A DNA stretch of 7,766 nt from Streptomyces speibonae (GTDB lineage Bacteria > Actinomycetota > Actinomycetes > Streptomycetales > Streptomycetaceae). Where the stretch lies: the NCBI GenBank assembly GCA_000715605.1, contig KL568583.1, forward strand, positions 18,351 through 26,116, read 5' to 3'. The notes beneath the pieces were generated by a model that saw nothing but the letters and a program-made list of their open reading frames with translations, did not search any database and was not told the DNA's origin. A program made the position numbers and the translations under genes. Shown here piece by piece: positions 6,164-7,766 of the stretch (its first letter is position 1; each line of letters opens with the position of its first letter).

Positions 6164-7766
6164 CTGTGACCACCAACGCTCCCTCCGGCGGGGGAGAGGC
6201 GGCGGTCCCGCCCGAGGACCTCGTGACGCTGACGATCGACGGCGCCGAGATCAGCGTGCCCAAGGGCACCCTGGTCATCCGGGCCGCCGAGCAGCTCGGC
6301 ATCGAGATCCCCCGGTTCTGCGACCACCCGCTCCTCGATCCGGCCGGCGCCTGCCGCCAGTGCATCGTGGAGGTCGAGGGCCAGCGCAAGCCGATGGCCT
6401 CCTGCACCATCACGTGCACCGACGGCATGGTGGTGAAGACCCACCTCACCTCGCCGGTCGCCGAGAAGGCCCAGAAGGGTGTGATGGAGCTCCTGCTCAT
6501 CAACCACCCCCTGGACTGCCCGGTCTGCGACAAGGGCGGCGAGTGCCCGCTGCAGAACCAGGCGATGTCGCACGGCAACGCCGAGTCCCGCTTCGACGGC
6601 AAGAAGCGCACGTACGAGAAGCCCGTCGCGATCTCCACGCAGGTGCTGCTGGACCGCGAGCGGTGCGTGCTGTGCGCCCGCTGCACCCGCTTCTCCAACC
6701 AGATCGCGGGCGACCCGATGATCGAGATGGTGGAGCGGGGCGCGCTCCAGCAGATCGGCACCGGCGAGGGCGACCCGTTCGAGTCGTACTTCTCCGGCAA
6801 CACCATCCAGATCTGCCCGGTCGGCGCGCTCACCTCGGCGGCCTACCGGTTCCGCTCCCGCCCGTTCGACCTGATCTCCTCGCCGTCGGTGTGCGAGCAC
6901 TGCTCGGGCGGCTGCGCCACCCGCACCGACCACCGGCGCGGCAAGGTCATGCGGCGGCTCGCCGGCAACGACCCCGAGGTCAACGAGGAGTGGATCTGCG
7001 ACAAGGGACGCTTCGCGTTCCGGTACGCGCAGCTGCGGGACCGCCTCGACACCCCGCTCGTGCGCAACGCGGAGGGCGAGCTGCGGCCGGCGTCCTGGCC
7101 GGACGCGCTGCAGATCGCCGCCCAGGGGCTGCTGGCCTCGCGGGGCAGCACCGGGGTGCTGACCGGCGGCCGGCTCACCGTCGAGGACGCCTACGCGTAC
7201 AGCAAGTTCGCCCGCGTGGCGCTCGGCACCAACGACATCGACTTCCGCGCGCGCGTGCACAGCTCCGAGGAGGCCGACTTCCTCGCCGCGCGGGTCGCGG
7301 GGCGGGGCCGGGACCTCGACGGGACGGGCGTCACCCACACCGCCCTGGAGAAGGCACCCGCCGTCCTCCTGGTCGGGTTCGAGTCGGAGGAGGAGGCGCC
7401 CGGCGTCTTCCTGCGGCTGCGCAAGGCCTGGCGCTCGCACGGGCAGAAGACCTACGCGCTGGCCACGCACGCCACGCGCGGACTGGAGAAGGCCGGCGGC
7501 ACCCTGCTGCCGGCGGCACCCGGTACCGAGACCGAATGGCTGGACGCGCTCGCGAGCGGTGTCGGCCTGCAGGGCGAGGGTTCCGCGGCCGCCGAGGCGC
7601 TGCGCGCCGACGGCGCGGTGATCGTCGTCGGTGAGCGGCTGGCGGCCGTACGGGGCGGGCTGACCGCCGCGATCCGGTTCGCCGCCGCGACCGGGGCCCG
7701 CCTGGTGTGGATCCCGCGCCGGGCCGGGGAGCGGGGCGCCATCGAGGCGGGCGCGCTGCCGGCGCT
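6160..7766 (+). CDS. nuoG: NADH-quinone oxidoreductase subunit G, 3' end outside the window
   Basis: NuoG (75-kDa subunit) carries the Fe-S wire from NuoF towards NuoB. 535 codons are present with no stop; the C-terminal part lies beyond the window (Streptomyces NuoG is, as I recall, over 800 residues). The ferredoxin-like domain (about 22-100) has Cys54, Cys65, Cys68 and Cys82 for [2Fe-2S] N1b. His116, Cys120, Cys123 and Cys129 ([18 protein letters not shown]) fit cluster N5. Cys169, Cys172, Cys175 and Cys219 (ICPVGAL) fit N4. Cys245, Cys248, Cys252 and Cys280 make the CxxCxxxCx27C motif of the extra cluster N7. From about residue 285 it enters the molybdopterin-oxidoreductase-like fold. The ATG start overlaps nuoF by ATGA and has GGAGG (6148-6152) seven bases before it. 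Confidence 0.97.
   Translation, partial: MTVTTNAPSGGGEAAVPPEDLVTLTIDGAEISVPKGTLVIRAAEQLGIEIPRFCDHPLLDPAGACRQCIVEVEGQRKPMASCTITCTDGMVVKTHLTSPVAEKAQKGVMELLLINHPLDCPVCDKGGECPLQNQAMSHGNAESRFDGKKRTYEKPVAISTQVLLDRERCVLCARCTRFSNQIAGDPMIEMVERGALQQIGTGEGDPFESYFSGNTIQICPVGALTSAAYRFRSRPFDLISSPSVCEHCSGGCATRTDHRRGKVMRRLAGNDPEVNEEWICDKGRFAFRYAQLRDRLDTPLVRNAEGELRPASWPDALQIAAQGLLASRGSTGVLTGGRLTVEDAYAYSKFARVALGTNDIDFRARVHSSEEADFLAARVAGRGRDLDGTGVTHTALEKAPAVLLVGFESEEEAPGVFLRLRKAWRSHGQKTYALATHATRGLEKAGGTLLPAAPGTETEWLDALASGVGLQGEGSAAAEALRADGAVIVVGERLAAVRGGLTAAIRFAAATGARLVWIPRRAGERGAIEAGALPA

Overview
The window is a high-GC actinobacterial segment, almost certainly from Streptomyces or a close relative. The evidence is strong G/C bias at third codon positions, GTG starts on three genes, tightly overlapping genes, and the actinobacterial form of each Nuo subunit (NuoC with a long N-terminal extension, NuoE with a long Pro/Ser/His-rich C-terminal tail). 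It starts at a contig edge: bases 1-18 are the Tn5/Nextera mosaic-end adapter, not genome.

Layout. At 19-119 on the minus strand is the first part of a divergently transcribed gene. Its product begins with a basic, Arg/His-rich segment followed by an Ala/Gly-rich hydrophobic stretch, as in a secreted protein. The N-terminus resembles that of Streptomyces secreted NlpC/P60-type cell-wall hydrolases. The gene is cut by the contig edge, so its catalytic domain is not visible.

From 120 to 922 lies about 800 bases of non-coding divergent control region. It holds a strong candidate Rex (NADH/NAD redox sensor) operator at 798-815, a weaker Rex-like dyad at 487-504, and seven GTG-N8-CAC dyads. Four of those dyads match the Streptomyces Crp motif GTG(N)6GNCAC as I remember it. 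There is also a candidate minus-strand promoter with a long leader containing a long-range stem (363-483), a set of GATCAC repeats, and a weak candidate promoter for the nuo operon.

From 923 to the end, on the plus strand, is the start of the nuo operon: nuoA, nuoB, nuoC, nuoD, nuoE, nuoF and the first 535 codons of nuoG. These encode the proton-pumping type I NADH:quinone oxidoreductase (menaquinone is the expected acceptor in this group). NuoE, F and G form the NADH-oxidising module (FMN and clusters N1a, N3, N1b, N4, N5, N7). NuoB, C and D form the connecting module with terminal cluster N2 and the quinone site. NuoA is the first membrane subunit. After nuoB every gene overlaps the one before it by one to four bases, with its Shine-Dalgarno inside the upstream gene, so translation is probably coupled.

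I see no novel coding system here; the genes are ordinary complex I. The part worth a second look is the divergent control region, where redox (Rex-like) and Crp-like sites are concentrated between a respiratory operon and a probable cell-wall hydrolase gene.
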